This document shows positions 38,801 to 46,659 of a stretch of 64,000 nt of DNA, one piece after another (positions within the stretch are counted from its first letter, which is position 1; every line of letters begins with the position of its first letter). The notes below the pieces were generated by a model. That model had not been told where the DNA came from. It searched no databases and was given only the letters and a program-made list of their open reading frames with translations. The position numbers were made by a program, and so were the translations under genes. The stretch covers positions 7,626,408 to 7,690,407 of the forward strand of contig JAPTHN010000002.1 of NCBI GenBank assembly GCA_026936325.1, read 5' to 3'. This DNA comes from Platynereis dumerilii (taxonomy: Eukaryota; Annelida; Polychaeta; Phyllodocida; Nereididae).

Positions 38801-41800
38801 AGGAGGTATCGGAGCAACTGGCTCAGTTGCTGAACAAGAACAAGCTGGTCGACTGCTTCATCAACTCACTGGAGCAGTTTGGGCAACCCAATGCGCTATT
38901 CAGGGTCAGTTCTTGAATTCTGGTGAATTTGTTTGGGGGTGAAAAGACGTGGCCTTCAGAATTTGATTTTAAAGGGGTTTAACTACTCCTCTAAACAGTT
39001 ACAGTCGGAGCAACGTAGCCACTACCAATAGGCCTATATGATTTAGCAGTTTCACTGATAAGTTATTGTTTTGGGTTGATAACAGACAACCAGGTTATGA
39101 TGCTGAGTCGTGATATTTGATAGTCATCGATCTCAACAATTTCAGTCTGGTGTTCCTCTTTTTTGCAGGATTGGTACGAAGCTTGTGGCAATTTATTGAA
39201 ATCGGCAAAAAGAGACAAAGACAAGTTGAAGAGAGAGTGGAAGGAGATGCTGATCGATCTGATTGACCCATCCAGCGACTCCGAGCAGATGTTGTACGAC
39301 GAGTCTCAGGAGGGGACGTCCGTGATATTCGAGCAGAAAGTCAAGGGGAAGTATCGCATGAAGTTTGCTAAGGTAATTTAAGTTTTGATTACCATACTTT
39401 GCTCATTCTGCTCAGAGTTTAGTATTATGGAAAAATCAAAATGTTTAAAGGAAATTTCAGCCTAATCTGTTGTGACTTTTTCACTGGAGCTATGTCAGTA
39501 AGGTGAAAATGTCTTTAGGGACTGAAATGAAAGCTTCAAGATTGCAATGTCAGTGAAATAGTGTTGTACATGATAGAGATTTGGTTGGTTCTCTTCATTT
39601 ATTTGTATTTCTAAAAGAGGATGTCATTTTCTTCTTGATTTTCCAGGAGTTTTGCAAGAGAGTATTTACTGTCCTTGGCAAAAATGGCGAGAAATTGAAC
39701 ACAATGTCTTACAAGGTTTGCTTACTTCAAATGTTTCCTATGCTTATCGACAATGTAACCTTGCAGAATTTTATAAATTAGTGTTCAATATGTTACAACT
39801 TATTAGTTGCAGGAAATTTTTTAAGGTTTCCAAAATTAAAAAGCTTGCTTTTCTTCTGGGGTCAGTCAGGGCGGAAGGGGTTATTTCAGTTGGTCCCTCG
39901 TTCAAGGATGCCAGATTTGGTCTGCAGTTTCAACCATCCTTTGCCTCATTTCTGTGTTCTCCTCCTGTCCTTATTGGCCTACTGAGTCCATAAAACAGAA
40001 AGTAAAGCTGCAATCGTCTGTCCGTCTGTCCATCTATCTTCTGGAAATTGGTAGCTACACAATTCTGAGTCAATCTGACAAGCTGTTTTTCCTTCAGTGT
40101 AAAAATTGGCATGCAAATTCCCCCAAAATCAGATCACTGCTTAATCTACACCTATGTGAGGAGGATTAGCTCTACTTGTACAAATACAGAATTGTGGGAT
40201 TCACAAGTATTTATTTCTTTTCAGGAGTTCATGGAGAAGTGCATGGGGCTGCGCAAAGAGATGGATGATGCGGCAGCAGGGAGTGCATTGCAACCACCAG
40301 GCACCTTGAAGGAATACTCTCTCTGGCTGAACAACTTCCAGGCCCAGGACTACAACACGGAACTGGAAGTGCCTGGTGAGTGCATCGACAACAATCAGCA
40401 TGCAAGCAGTGCATTCATTGCCAGCTCAATTCTCATGGAAACAAAATTTTGGCTGTAGTAAAGTTTGACCCTAGATAGCTGGGTCATTCTCAAATTTCGG
40501 GACAATTTGCGTCACTCTAGCTCCCTGACATTAATATGAATGCGATAAATATCTGAAGCGTCACTCTGCATCTGTTATTCATATTTCTACATAGAACCAC
40601 TGCATTTGGAGCAAAAAGTCATTCATTAGACTTTTTTTAATGCATTACGTCCAGAAATCCGTGCAAAATCAATGGTTTTTCCCTGTCACTAGACCTGACA
40701 TTACAAAATCAAGTGTTCATTTTCCTCCTAATATACCATTATTTTCAAAGTTTCTTTGCACGATTCATGGGAATGTAGACTTGAATTTATATTTAGTTCA
40801 TATTCAATTTTTTGTGTGCATAATTTCATTGATTATATTGATACAATAGTCATGTCACTAATTTATGTTAATTTTTTTGTCCCCTCCGTTACTTGCCATA
40901 GCTCTGTTCGTTATTGTTTTTTATGAGCTATTGTCACTGAATATCATCAGACGCATGTGCGCCATAGTACCACTGCCTTGCAGACTTCATAAAACATGTA
41001 TTCAATAAATTATGACATAATGGTCATAAAAAATGTTTTTGGTCCCACTAAAATGTCCCCTCCGTTTCCTTCATTTCCAAGCTTACCAATGATAATTTTA
41101 CAGAGCGATTTCATGTATATGTTGCTGAGGGTGGCAGGTTTTAATATTATGCAATTATTTTGTCTAATCTCCAAAATAAGAAGCAGTAATGAGCGAAAAG
41201 CAAAAAATTGTTCCCCTCCGTTACCGTCCACTCCGTTACCAGGTCATGAGCAAGAAATCGACATTTGGACCAAAAAATCTACTGATACGAGATGAAGTAC
41301 TTCTGAAAATAATAGTTACATCAATCTTTTATCATTTTTCCTTTTGTCGCTGTTCATACAGTTGGTTTTTTACATCAAAATTCCCCTCCGTTACCACATT
41401 GTCCCCTCCGTTACAGGACAATTTTCCTATACCCGTTGTCCCGAAATTTGAGAATGGCCCAGCTCTCGCTCGTAAGAAGCCTCCTCTCAGGTAGAGGTTG
41501 TTCTCCGTATATATATGTGGATATATGGGAGAGTGTTCGCTCCTTTGTACCAATCGCTGGGTCCTTGGTTTGATTCTTGCTCTGGCTTGGTCACCTGGAC
41601 CTAATAAGTATGTTAGACTTGCACAGCAGTCATCCTTCGCCTCATTGTTGTGTTCTCCTTTTCCCAATGAATTACCAAGTGCATAAATACAGCAGTTTCA
41701 ATCATCTTTTTCCTCATTGTCCTTTCCCATTGCTGTAAATCTAAGTTCTAACTCGCTATTGATTTCAATGCCATGAAATAAAACCTTTTATCATGACCTT

Positions 41801-44800
41801 GGCAGGGCAGTACACGGGCAAGAGGAAGCCATTACCAGAATACCACGTGAAGATTTCCAGTTTTGATGAAAGAGTAAAAGTGATGGCTTCTATCAGGAAA
41901 CCCAAGTGCATTACAATCAGGGGGAATGATGCAAAGGACTACAGGTCAGAACTGGTTTCCATTCTTTTCGTATCAGTGTTTTCGTTCACTTTGCTATATC
42001 ATTGAAAACAATGAACACCAACCAGTACATGCTTTGTGACAAACAGAATGCAGGCGGCAGCAAAAGGTAGTTTAAAATAGGTAATAACACTGCATAGATA
42101 TGATTTCAACAGAATGCATCATCTGAGAAATGTGCAGAGAGGAGTGGCTAGGAGCACTGTAAGCCGTGTATGGACTAATAGATTTTCTTCTTCCACTGAC
42201 AGGTATCTGGTGAAAGGGGGAGAAGATCTGCGTCAGGATCAGAGGATTGAGCAACTTTTTGCAATCATGAACGACATCTTCCAACAGGACGCCGCCTGCA
42301 GTCAGCGCAAATTCAAACTCCGGACTTACCAGGTCATTCCAATGACAACCAGGTTGGTTTAGATCTGTTTCCAGGGGCCATGATTCCTCTTGGACTTATT
42401 TGATGTTATAGTGCCAAGATTTTATACCTACAAGTAGGTATTTCTCATTTATGTCCAGCACTTAATACACCCTACTACTAATCTGGGATGAGAAATGCTC
42501 CTTAGATGATATTTGTGGTAACTTGTTGTCACCTTTTTGTGTGCATGGATTACATGCCTGAATTTACTCATTGTTGCCATTGACAGTTACCGGACATTGT
42601 CTTTTGGTGGAACCGTTAAATGATCTTTCTTGATTGCAGAGTCGGCATGATAGAGTGGATGGACGGAACTATCCCTCTGAAGGATAAACTGGACTCGGCA
42701 ATGACGCCAGAGGAGAGGGTGGCTTATGCAAGGAAGTAAGTCATGGAGAAGAGACGCTTCTAAAAAAAATGTTATGGGATGTCAAGTATTTATGCTCACC
42801 TACCACTCCATGCTTTCAGCTTAACATAATTATTTACAAGGGTTTCACGGTTTTTGCAAATGATAGCTGTAAAAAGTATTTTCTGTGTGCCAAGGTCTTT
42901 CGAATGCCAGTTCTGCCATTCCTGGTATTGTAATTAAAACCTGCGCCACAGATATGTTCTCTCTTTTGGTCGCTGCCACTAAAGGTTACTGCAAAAATGT
43001 TGAATCTAACAATTTTATGGCATGTGTTACTTTGACTTTTAGTCAAGGAGCAAACAACCCGGCCCACCATCAGTACCAGTTCATGAAGGGCTCAGGCAAG
43101 GACAACTACTTCAACAGCTATGCCACTGTGACCCGCTCTGCCGTGGAGAAGTCCTTCAAGCAGAGAGAGAGGATGGTTCGATGGAATCTCTTGAGGTAAG
43201 AGTGGATAAGATAATGGACAGACCACATGTGAGATATTTTATTTTTAGACCAGTGTCACCACATCAAAAATTCAAAAAAGTTAAAATAATTTGTACTTTG
43301 GAAATTGTCAAATTAGTTGGTATCTTTTGTCGAATACAAAACAGAGACATTCCTTGAACAAATATTCAGCCCTTTTCAATAATACGCGTATTCTACGCTA
43401 TTTCAGAGATGCCTACAAGAAGATGAGTACATCCCTTGAGGCGTATTTCACACTGAGGTCCAACTTTGCCGTGTCCCATGCCGTGGTGTGCGTGTGCCAT
43501 TATATCTTGGGAATTGGCGATCGGCATTTGTCTAATGTCATGATTGATCTCAAGACTGGCTGCAGTGTGGGCATTGACTTCGGCCATTCCTTTGGCTCTG
43601 CTACACAGGTAAGTGCCACCACTTTTCCAAAAAACTTTTAAAATAGCTCCAAAGTTGTGCTATGTTTTTCTCGGGAGTAATGGTGCTCTTCAAAAGCACT
43701 GGTTATTTGGTGATGAAATCTCCATATTTTAATCACATCTTGAAGAATCTTAAAGAATAGATAAATCTCGCTAACAAAAAATATGAGGAAAATCTAAACC
43801 AGTGTTATACTTTTTTTTCCATTTGGCACGATATCTTATTATTCTTGCAGGTTCTGCCAATCCCTGAACTAATGCCCTTCCGCCTAACTAGACAGCTGCG
43901 CAACCTGCTCCTCCCTCTGCAGGAGAAGGGCTTGCTGGAGGGGAGCATGATCCACTCACTGAGAGCTCTCAGGAACAACCGAGATCTTCTGCTGGCCACC
44001 ATGGACGTGTTCATCAAGGAGCCCTCTCTTGATTGGGTGGTAAGTATCCGGACTCAGAATCACATCAACACAAAAACTTTCATGGTCTTACCGTCTTAGT
44101 CTCATTTTGTATGATGTCTATAATGTATGAAATAATTTGTCATTTCTTTTACAGCAATATGCGGAAAGACAACAGCGCCAGGCTCAGCAGCTTGGCATCG
44201 AGGAAGGTGTGTGTTTTATCAGTTGTCCTAATTTAGTAATTTTAGTGTCCTCATGAAATACCAAAATATAAAGGTAATGATTCAGTATAGGTTATAATTG
44301 ACCAATTGATTCATTTTCAGCTGGTGAACCTATGAAATGGTTCCCCAAACAGAAAGTGACATGCGCAAAACGGAAATTACTTGGTGACAATCCTGCTTGT
44401 GTTATGAGGTTCGTGATTTCTTGTTGAGATTCTTTTCTTGGACAGCTGACTTAAATACCATCTAGTTTGTTCCCCAGGGTGGGATAACTTAAAAAATGTT
44501 TTTCAAATCTTCTATTGTCATTATCATGTCCAGAATCCTTACTCAATGTAAAAAGGCTTATATTGAATAATATATTCTGTTTAAATTTTTACAGGGAAGA
44601 ATTGAAGATGAACCCCCACTTGAAAGGACCTGCGTTGAACAATGTCACGAAGGTTGCTATGGGTGATAAAACAGTGGACATCAGAGCGAGGCTGCCCGAG
44701 AAAGGACTGACGGTGGAGCAGCAAGTTGCTTGTCTTCTCAATCAAGCAACTGACGTCAATATACTCGGCCGCACCTGGGTTGGCTGGGCGCCTTTTATGT

Positions 44801-44802
44801 AA
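14859..44802 (+). CDS. PRKDC: DNA-dependent protein kinase catalytic subunit (DNA-PKcs), C-terminal ~2,545 residues, 54 exons
   Basis: Spliced gene. DNA-PKcs is the PI3K-related serine/threonine kinase that Ku recruits to DNA ends in non-homologous end joining, in the nucleus. The exons follow the human protein from about residue 1,580 to the end: HEAT repeats, the Thr2609 (ABCDE) cluster, FAT, kinase and FATC, ending in [14 protein letters not shown] then TAA. All 53 internal junctions keep frame and use GT-AG. The distance from the Thr2609-equivalent to the end (about 1,520 residues) matches the human protein. Catalytic-loop [13 protein letters not shown] and IDFGHSFG are intact, so the kinase should be active. 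The first exon seen is internal (it starts after CAG at 14858), so the N-terminal ~1,580 residues lie elsewhere. Exon coordinates are in the segment entries. Confidence 0.97.
16858..16878 (+). repeat. 21-bp terminal-hairpin motif, copy 1
   Basis: TTTGAATCCATGGATTCTTG plus T, containing the near-palindrome GAATCC..GGATTC. Other copies are at 23710-23730, 32702-32722 and, on the minus strand, 58365-58385. Two of those close elements with sub-terminal inverted repeats, so this copy is probably the 3' end of a related element in a PRKDC intron. Confidence 0.55.
16987..17014. repeat. Short strong palindrome
   Basis: GAGCCCCTATAC, loop TCT, GTATAGGGGGCTC: 12 pairs with one bulged base. It lies in a PRKDC intron between the hairpin motif at 16858 and AT-rich sequence. 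It may mark an element end. Confidence 0.45.
18031..18228 (+). mobile_element. tRNA-derived SINE, family A
   Basis: A diverged tRNA-like head (TCAGTTGGTAGGACATGG, decayed B box) is followed by the family body (GGGTCACCTGGACTTGTGTT, GTGTCCTCCTCCTGTCTTAA) and a CATCCATC tail. It lies in the intron before the PRKDC exon at 18267. Confidence 0.75.
18267..21823 (+). CDS. PRKDC: PRKDC exons 7-13 of window, including a 30-nt micro-exon
   Basis: Exons 18267-18435, 18587-18652, 19396-19584, 20105-20134, 20771-20845, 21174-21308 and 21704-21823. Landmarks against the human protein: [49 protein letters not shown] and [14 protein letters not shown]. The 30-nt exon ([10 protein letters not shown]) and the next 75-nt exon (Ser-rich, [20 protein letters not shown]) cover the flexible stretch that in human carries the Ser2056 (PQR) phosphorylation cluster. 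Both are phase 0-0 and could be skipped without a frameshift. The exon at 19396 follows a SINE by about 25 bp. Confidence 0.92.
19021..19118 (+). mobile_element. SINE family A, 5'-truncated copy
   Basis: Only the body and tail are present, from GCCTCATTGCCGTGTCCTCC to CATCCATCCATC. It lies about 45 bp upstream of the target-site duplication of a full-length copy at 19165-19369 in the same orientation. Confidence 0.75.
19165..19369 (+). mobile_element. SINE family A, full-length copy with 14-bp target duplication
   Basis: Complete element: A-box region TTAGTCTAGTGGTAGCGTG, a perfect B box GGTTCGAATCC, the body and a CATCCATC tail. It is flanked by perfect direct repeats CTCATGACACTTGT at 19151-19164 and 19370-19383, the mark of LINE-mediated retroposition. 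The right repeat ends only 12 bp before the PRKDC exon at 19396. Intact boxes and a perfect duplication suggest it is a young copy. Confidence 0.9.
21385..21650 (+). mobile_element. tRNA-derived SINE, family B, body
   Basis: Shares GACGTTAAATTGGTTGTCCC, CAGTGTCTGTGCTACGCAAG and AAAGATCCCTCACATGGGG with the copies at 2828 and 36650, and ends in CATCTATCTGTCTAT. The head is not clear. It lies in a PRKDC intron. Confidence 0.65.
22014..22200 (+). mobile_element. Start of a Helentron/HINE-like element
   Basis: AACCGGCCTAAAGGCGGTTA followed by TTAGAGGGGGG matches the left end of the element at 22994. No matching right end was found nearby, so this copy is truncated or has lost its 3' hairpin. The right boundary given is approximate. 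Confidence 0.4.
22712..22812 (-). mobile_element. hAT-like fragment
   Basis: Read on the minus strand it begins CAGGGGTGTATCTAGAAATG then GCCTGAGG and a G-run. It is homologous over about 100 bp to 55050-55165. The CAGGGG end is typical of hAT elements. It has no coding capacity. Confidence 0.55.
22994..23730 (+). mobile_element. Helentron-associated (HINE-like) element
   Basis: Left end AACTGGCCTAACGGCGGTTA pairs with the reverse complement of ATAATCGCCGAAGGCCGGTT at 23691-23710. Inside are about four tandem units of roughly 130 bp (23100-23580), each with GATGGCTGCCAAAA and GCCGCCAT. The element closes with the hairpin motif at 23710-23730. Sub-terminal inverted repeats, internal tandem repeats and a 3' terminal hairpin with insertion next to T's are the known layout of HINEs. 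There is no transposase, so it is non-autonomous. The assignment is by structure only. Confidence 0.55.
23942..29027 (+). CDS. PRKDC: PRKDC exons 14-21 of window: M-HEAT continued
   Basis: Exons 23942-24085, 24554-24705, 24946-25077, 25648-25908, 26255-26404, 26691-26864, 28279-28368 and 28817-29027. Conserved words include [49 protein letters not shown] and [16 protein letters not shown]. They match roughly residues 2,130-2,600 of human DNA-PKcs. The intron 26865-28278 is 1.4 kb and holds a (GAT)n microsatellite; no extra in-frame exon was found in it. Most junctions in this block split a codon after AG (phase 2), as in related vertebrate genes. Confidence 0.94.
25362..25557 (+). mobile_element. 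SINE family A copy
   Basis: Head GGGGGGAGGGTTAGTTAAGT and near-perfect B box GGTTTGAATCC, then the family body and a CATCTATC tail. Moderately diverged. It lies in the intron before the PRKDC exon at 25648. Confidence 0.85.
27189..27215. repeat. (GAT)n microsatellite
   Basis: About nine GAT repeats (TGATGATGATGATGATGATG) in the PRKDC intron 26865-28278. Confidence 0.9.
29474..29967 (+). CDS. PRKDC: PRKDC exons 22-23 of window: ABCDE (Thr2609) autophosphorylation cluster
   Basis: Exons 29474-29654 and 29767-29967. The first reads [18 protein letters not shown] and then [19 protein letters not shown]. It keeps Ser/Thr-Gln sites at the positions equivalent to human Thr2609 (ETQ), Ser2612 (ASQ), Thr2638 (ATQ) and Thr2647 (PTQ). 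The second exon adds LTQSSL and VASQSQSG. In all, about eight S/T-Q sites occur within roughly 95 residues. In human, phosphorylation here by DNA-PKcs itself and ATM opens the ring and releases DNA ends to nucleases such as Artemis; conservation suggests the same switch. The second exon ends in a lysine-rich linker. Confidence 0.94.
30308..32048 (+). CDS. PRKDC: PRKDC exons 24-28 of window: region between ABCDE cluster and FAT
   Basis: Exons 30308-30423, 30627-30758, 31223-31402, 31553-31640 and 31925-32048. Landmarks: [69 protein letters not shown] and [11 protein letters not shown]. The sequence [11 protein letters not shown] is nearly the same in human. The fourth exon (31553-31640) lies in a frame that also looks open elsewhere; only the [20 protein letters not shown] reading joins both neighbours in phase. 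A Helentron-like element starts about 36 bp after the last exon. Confidence 0.92.
32084..32722 (+). mobile_element. HINE-like element with a 45-bp perfect duplication
   Basis: Sub-terminal inverted repeats ACCCTGGGTTC (32085-32095) and GAACCCAGGGT (32692-32702). Two identical 45-bp tandem units lie at 32556-32600 and 32601-32645, and the element ends with the shared hairpin motif TTTGAATCCTCGGATTCTTG at 32702. Near the left end a second palindrome (TACCCTGGG...CCCAGGGTA) and long A/T runs (32250-32315) are present. The layout matches the element at 22994-23730, though the interior is unrelated. Confidence 0.5.
33016..36184 (+). CDS. PRKDC: PRKDC exons 29-37 of window: FAT domain, first half
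   Basis: Exons 33016-33154, 33316-33393, 33541-33651, 33812-33937, 34090-34188, 34300-34408, 34531-34642, 35325-35502 and 36037-36184. TPR-like helical repeats of the FAT domain, which clamps the kinase. Landmarks: [45 protein letters not shown] and [12 protein letters not shown]. Exon 35325-35502 has an acceptor lying inside the right target-site duplication of a SINE (see findings). Its upstream duplicate at 35005-35007 is a second potential acceptor. Confidence 0.94.
35012..35314 (+). mobile_element. Dimeric tRNA-derived SINE flanking a PRKDC splice acceptor
   Basis: About 300 bp, against 205 bp for the full-length copy at 19165. It carries two tRNA-like heads, one at about 35015-35085 (GTTAGTAGCGCAATGGGC, GAGTTCAGTCCC) and one at about 35145-35175 (CCAATCGCTGGATCCCGG), then the family A body and a CATCCATCC tail. 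Near-identical 14-bp direct repeats flank it: CCTATTTCAGGTGC at 34998-35011 and CCTTTTTCAGGTGC at 35315-35328. The right repeat contains the acceptor AG and the first four bases of the PRKDC exon at 35325. Confidence 0.8.
35820..35986. mobile_element. hAT-like non-autonomous element, 167 bp
   Basis: Ends CAGGGGAGGATCCAGG and CTTTGATCCGCCCCTG form an imperfect inverted repeat (CAGGGG-GGATC). The interior is G-rich with a C-run. No matching 8-bp target duplication was seen, so one end may be altered. It lies in a PRKDC intron, 50 bp before the exon at 36037. Confidence 0.6.
36404..41944 (+). CDS. PRKDC: PRKDC exons 38-46 of window: FAT domain second half and entry to kinase
   Basis: Exons 36404-36594, 37176-37332, 37808-37974, 38176-38298, 38728-38904, 39169-39372, 39647-39715, 40225-40375 and 41806-41944. 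Landmarks: [64 protein letters not shown] and [20 protein letters not shown]. The last exon leads into the kinase N-lobe and matches human [20 protein letters not shown] almost residue for residue. A 980-bp inverted-repeat element sits in the intron before it. The segment 39169-39372 is highly charged and less conserved. Confidence 0.94.
36650..36960 (+). mobile_element. tRNA-derived SINE, family B
   Basis: Head GTTGAGTGGTTACTGTCCAG with a decayed B box (AGTTCAAAATCC), body GGGACATTAAAGTGGTAGCC, CAGTGTCTATGCTGGGCATT, AAAGATCCCTCAATTGAGG, and a TATCTATCTATG end. It lies in the PRKDC intron after the exon ending at 36594. Confidence 0.7.
37560..37745 (+). mobile_element. SINE family A copy interrupted by an insertion
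   Basis: The body TTCGCCTCATTGCCGTGTTC stops near 37628; the tail TAATAAAGCCCCGGTCATCC resumes near 37716. About 85 bp of unrelated sequence lies between, either an insertion or a replaced middle. Confidence 0.55.
39928..40040 (+). mobile_element. SINE family A, 5'-truncated copy
   Basis: Body and tail only: TTTCAACCATCCTTTGCCTC, TTCTCCTCCTGTCCTTATTG, then GTCTGTCCGTCTGTCCATC. It lies in the PRKDC intron before the exon at 40225. Confidence 0.65.
40481..41460. mobile_element. Non-autonomous DNA transposon, 980 bp, with sub-terminal CTCCGTTAC repeats
   Basis: 25-bp terminal inverted repeats with one mismatch: GGGTCATTCTCAAATTTCGG on the left and CCGAAATTTGAGAATGGCCC on the right. Both ends abut AGCT (40477-40480 and 41461-41464), a 4-bp target duplication or a palindromic extension. 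In the right part, the word CCCCTCCGTTAC or a variant recurs about six times (40881, 41057, 41213, 41229, 41383, 41403). Repeated sub-terminal words often bind transposase. There is no transposase frame, and I cannot assign a superfamily. Confidence 0.7.
41543..41700 (+). mobile_element. SINE family A, partial copy
   Basis: Begins at the B-box region (CAATCGCTGGGTCC) and runs through TTGGTCACCTGGACCTAATA, CATCCTTCGCCTCATTGTTG and CAAGTGCATAAATACAG. It is followed by another fragment of the same body (TTTCAATCATCTTTTTCCTC). It lies about 100 bp before the PRKDC exon at 41806. Confidence 0.65.
42203..44039 (+). CDS. PRKDC: PRKDC exons 47-51 of window: PI3K-like kinase domain
   Basis: Exons 42203-42352, 42640-42735, 43043-43195, 43407-43608 and 43851-44039. 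[19 protein letters not shown] carries the ATP-binding lysine. [17 protein letters not shown] is the catalytic loop with the DRH aspartate and the metal-binding asparagine. [12 protein letters not shown] is the DFG segment and start of the activation loop. [12 protein letters not shown] follows as in human. Nothing essential is missing. In human, the FATC and PRD elements regulate this domain; here they follow in the next exons. Confidence 0.97.
44155..44802 (+). CDS. PRKDC: PRKDC exons 52-54 of window: C-terminal lobe tail and FATC
   Basis: Exons 44155-44206, 44321-44408 and 44595-44802. The last exon carries [20 protein letters not shown], then [11 protein letters not shown] and TAA, the FATC motif that ends DNA-PKcs (human ...DPNILGRTWEGWEPWM). 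[20 protein letters not shown] matches human [20 protein letters not shown]. The end of the protein is complete. Confidence 0.97.
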
Positions 44803-46489
44803 AGAAAATAATTAGAGGACTTTTCACGGCTATTCCTTATTAACTTCCATTCGCAACATATTTTTGTGACCAGACAAGAAAATTTATGAGAATCTCCCAT
44901 TATAACAGTTATATATATGACCTGGCAACAGCATTTATATACCTTCTCTGTTATCAGCTGATTGGTTTCTTGTAATTTCTTGTTTTGATTCTGACACTTA
45001 TAAGGACAAACGACTATGAAACAAAGTCTGAAATTGAAGCTTAAAAAATTCATAATAATATGTGGAGATAATGTTTATGAAAAGATTAAATGGAGACGTT
45101 TGCTGATCATAGAATGTAATTTTATTCTCCATGGCTTTAGCAGATCTATGTGAATATTTTGTGATATAATTTCCTAACTTACACCATAATTTGGGTACGC
45201 ATTTAAATACTTTACCCATGTGTGCATGCATTACACTTGTATTTGCAATATTTCTCATGTTACTTGGTCCTATGACTCGTGTGTTCATTACTTGTTACTT
45301 GATAAATGGGTTTATTTTGATACTTTTTGTATATTATATCAATATATAATATAATTGTCCACTTCTGGAGGTGTTCAGTGTATGTGTGACACATTCAATC
45401 AAGCACTTTTTGTGTAGAAGAAGATATTAAAATATATGTAGAAACTAGATTTATTTTGTCATTCATTAATTGATCATCAGGTATGTCCACAAAATTAATA
45501 TTCATGTGATGAAGTATAGATATCCAGGTCCAAAAACCAGGAAGGTCATGCCATTAATGAAAAGTTAATTTTCCCACTGGCTAAGTAAGCCCCAAGCTTG
45601 TGCTGTATTGTTGGCACTCAGAGAAAATGTCTTTGGAAAGTTGAGATCATGAAGAGTGGACCGGTGGTCAGGTCACTTTGCAGGTCACTTTGCATTGGGT
45701 TCAAATGTGAATGGAGACTTCATTCTGACAAGCAATTCAACTGGCTCCCCTTGGCCTAAATGTCAAGAACTGACTCAGCTGATTTTGTGGGTTCACTCCT
45801 ACTCCTCAAACTCCCATTTGGTCTAAGCTTATGAGACAAGTGTGTTGCATCCGGCGTTCATTACTGAAAGACCCTGGGCATCCCTGAATGAAGTGGACAA
45901 GTACCAATCTTATCATATGGTTGTCACCCACACTGTGGAATGTTCCCATCATGGACGACCTTCTATGGCAGCCTTGGGCTGCATCATTGTGGAAGGCTCC
46001 CTTCATATTTTTTATGTCTGCAGTTGGAAGATGCCTATGAAAATTGCATGTAAAAATATTCTTGACACCCTTTTATTTCATTGCCACAACAAGAGGGCTT
46101 GAAAATACTATTTCAGCTAAGGTGGTCAGGCATGTGAAAGCTTGGACAGATCAGTCAAGGATGTGGCATATTTTCAGTTTCCACAGGAAGAAAATTTCAC
46201 CACAAAACGGTTAAACCAAATTGGATCTCCTGACGATAATGCCAGACCATTGCCGGTGCAATGAACTAAATGTTCATAACACCCTCCTGCACTACTGGTA
46301 CGCAGTTTGGCAAGTCCCTGCGTTGAACTGCCTTGCCGTAAAGTAGGCCTGTGAGGATCGAGTGCTCAAAAAACAGGATTGTTAAAACCAGAGGTTTAGA
46401 TATTTTGATTTCTTTTGGTATTTGCTACATGTAGAAATTATGACCAAGTCACAAGTTTCATTATACAAGTATAAAAACATTTATTGTAT
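44803..46489. other. Intergenic space between PRKDC and the WDR90-like gene
   Basis: The two genes converge. Candidate PRKDC 3' UTR occupies the left part, to about 45450, and the WDR90-like 3' UTR ends near 46490. Nothing with coding support was seen between; open frames near 45806-46102 overlap on both strands and match nothing known. Confidence 0.6.
45426..45431 (+). other. Candidate poly(A) signal for PRKDC
   Basis: ATTAAA about 620 bases after the PRKDC stop codon, followed by a T-rich stretch (TTTATTTTGTC). It is the clearest hexamer variant in the region, but no transcript evidence is available. Confidence 0.35.
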
Positions 46490-46495
46490 ATCACA
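46490..46495 (-). other. Candidate poly(A) signal of the WDR90-like gene
   Basis: AATAAA on the minus strand, about 165 bases after the stop codon of the WDR90-like gene. Confidence 0.5.
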
Positions 46496-46659
46496 GCACA
46501 TAAGTAAACAATATACATGTATAACAACAGGAGTGCACGTTTTTGTAAGTTGACATTGGATCAGGTATTTTTTAAACTTTTTTGGTCATGATTTGTAGGA
46601 ATGTACAATAAATAATTTTCAATGTACAAGTATTAACAATATGTACATTTGAATTGCTA

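Noticed and set aside
40996-41295. 99-residue frame inside the 980-bp element as a transposase
   Set aside because: Low-complexity, no catalytic motif, interrupted by the repeated CTCCGTTAC words.
45806-46102. Overlapping frames between the two genes
   Set aside because: Both strands are open by chance; no similarity, splice context or composition signal.
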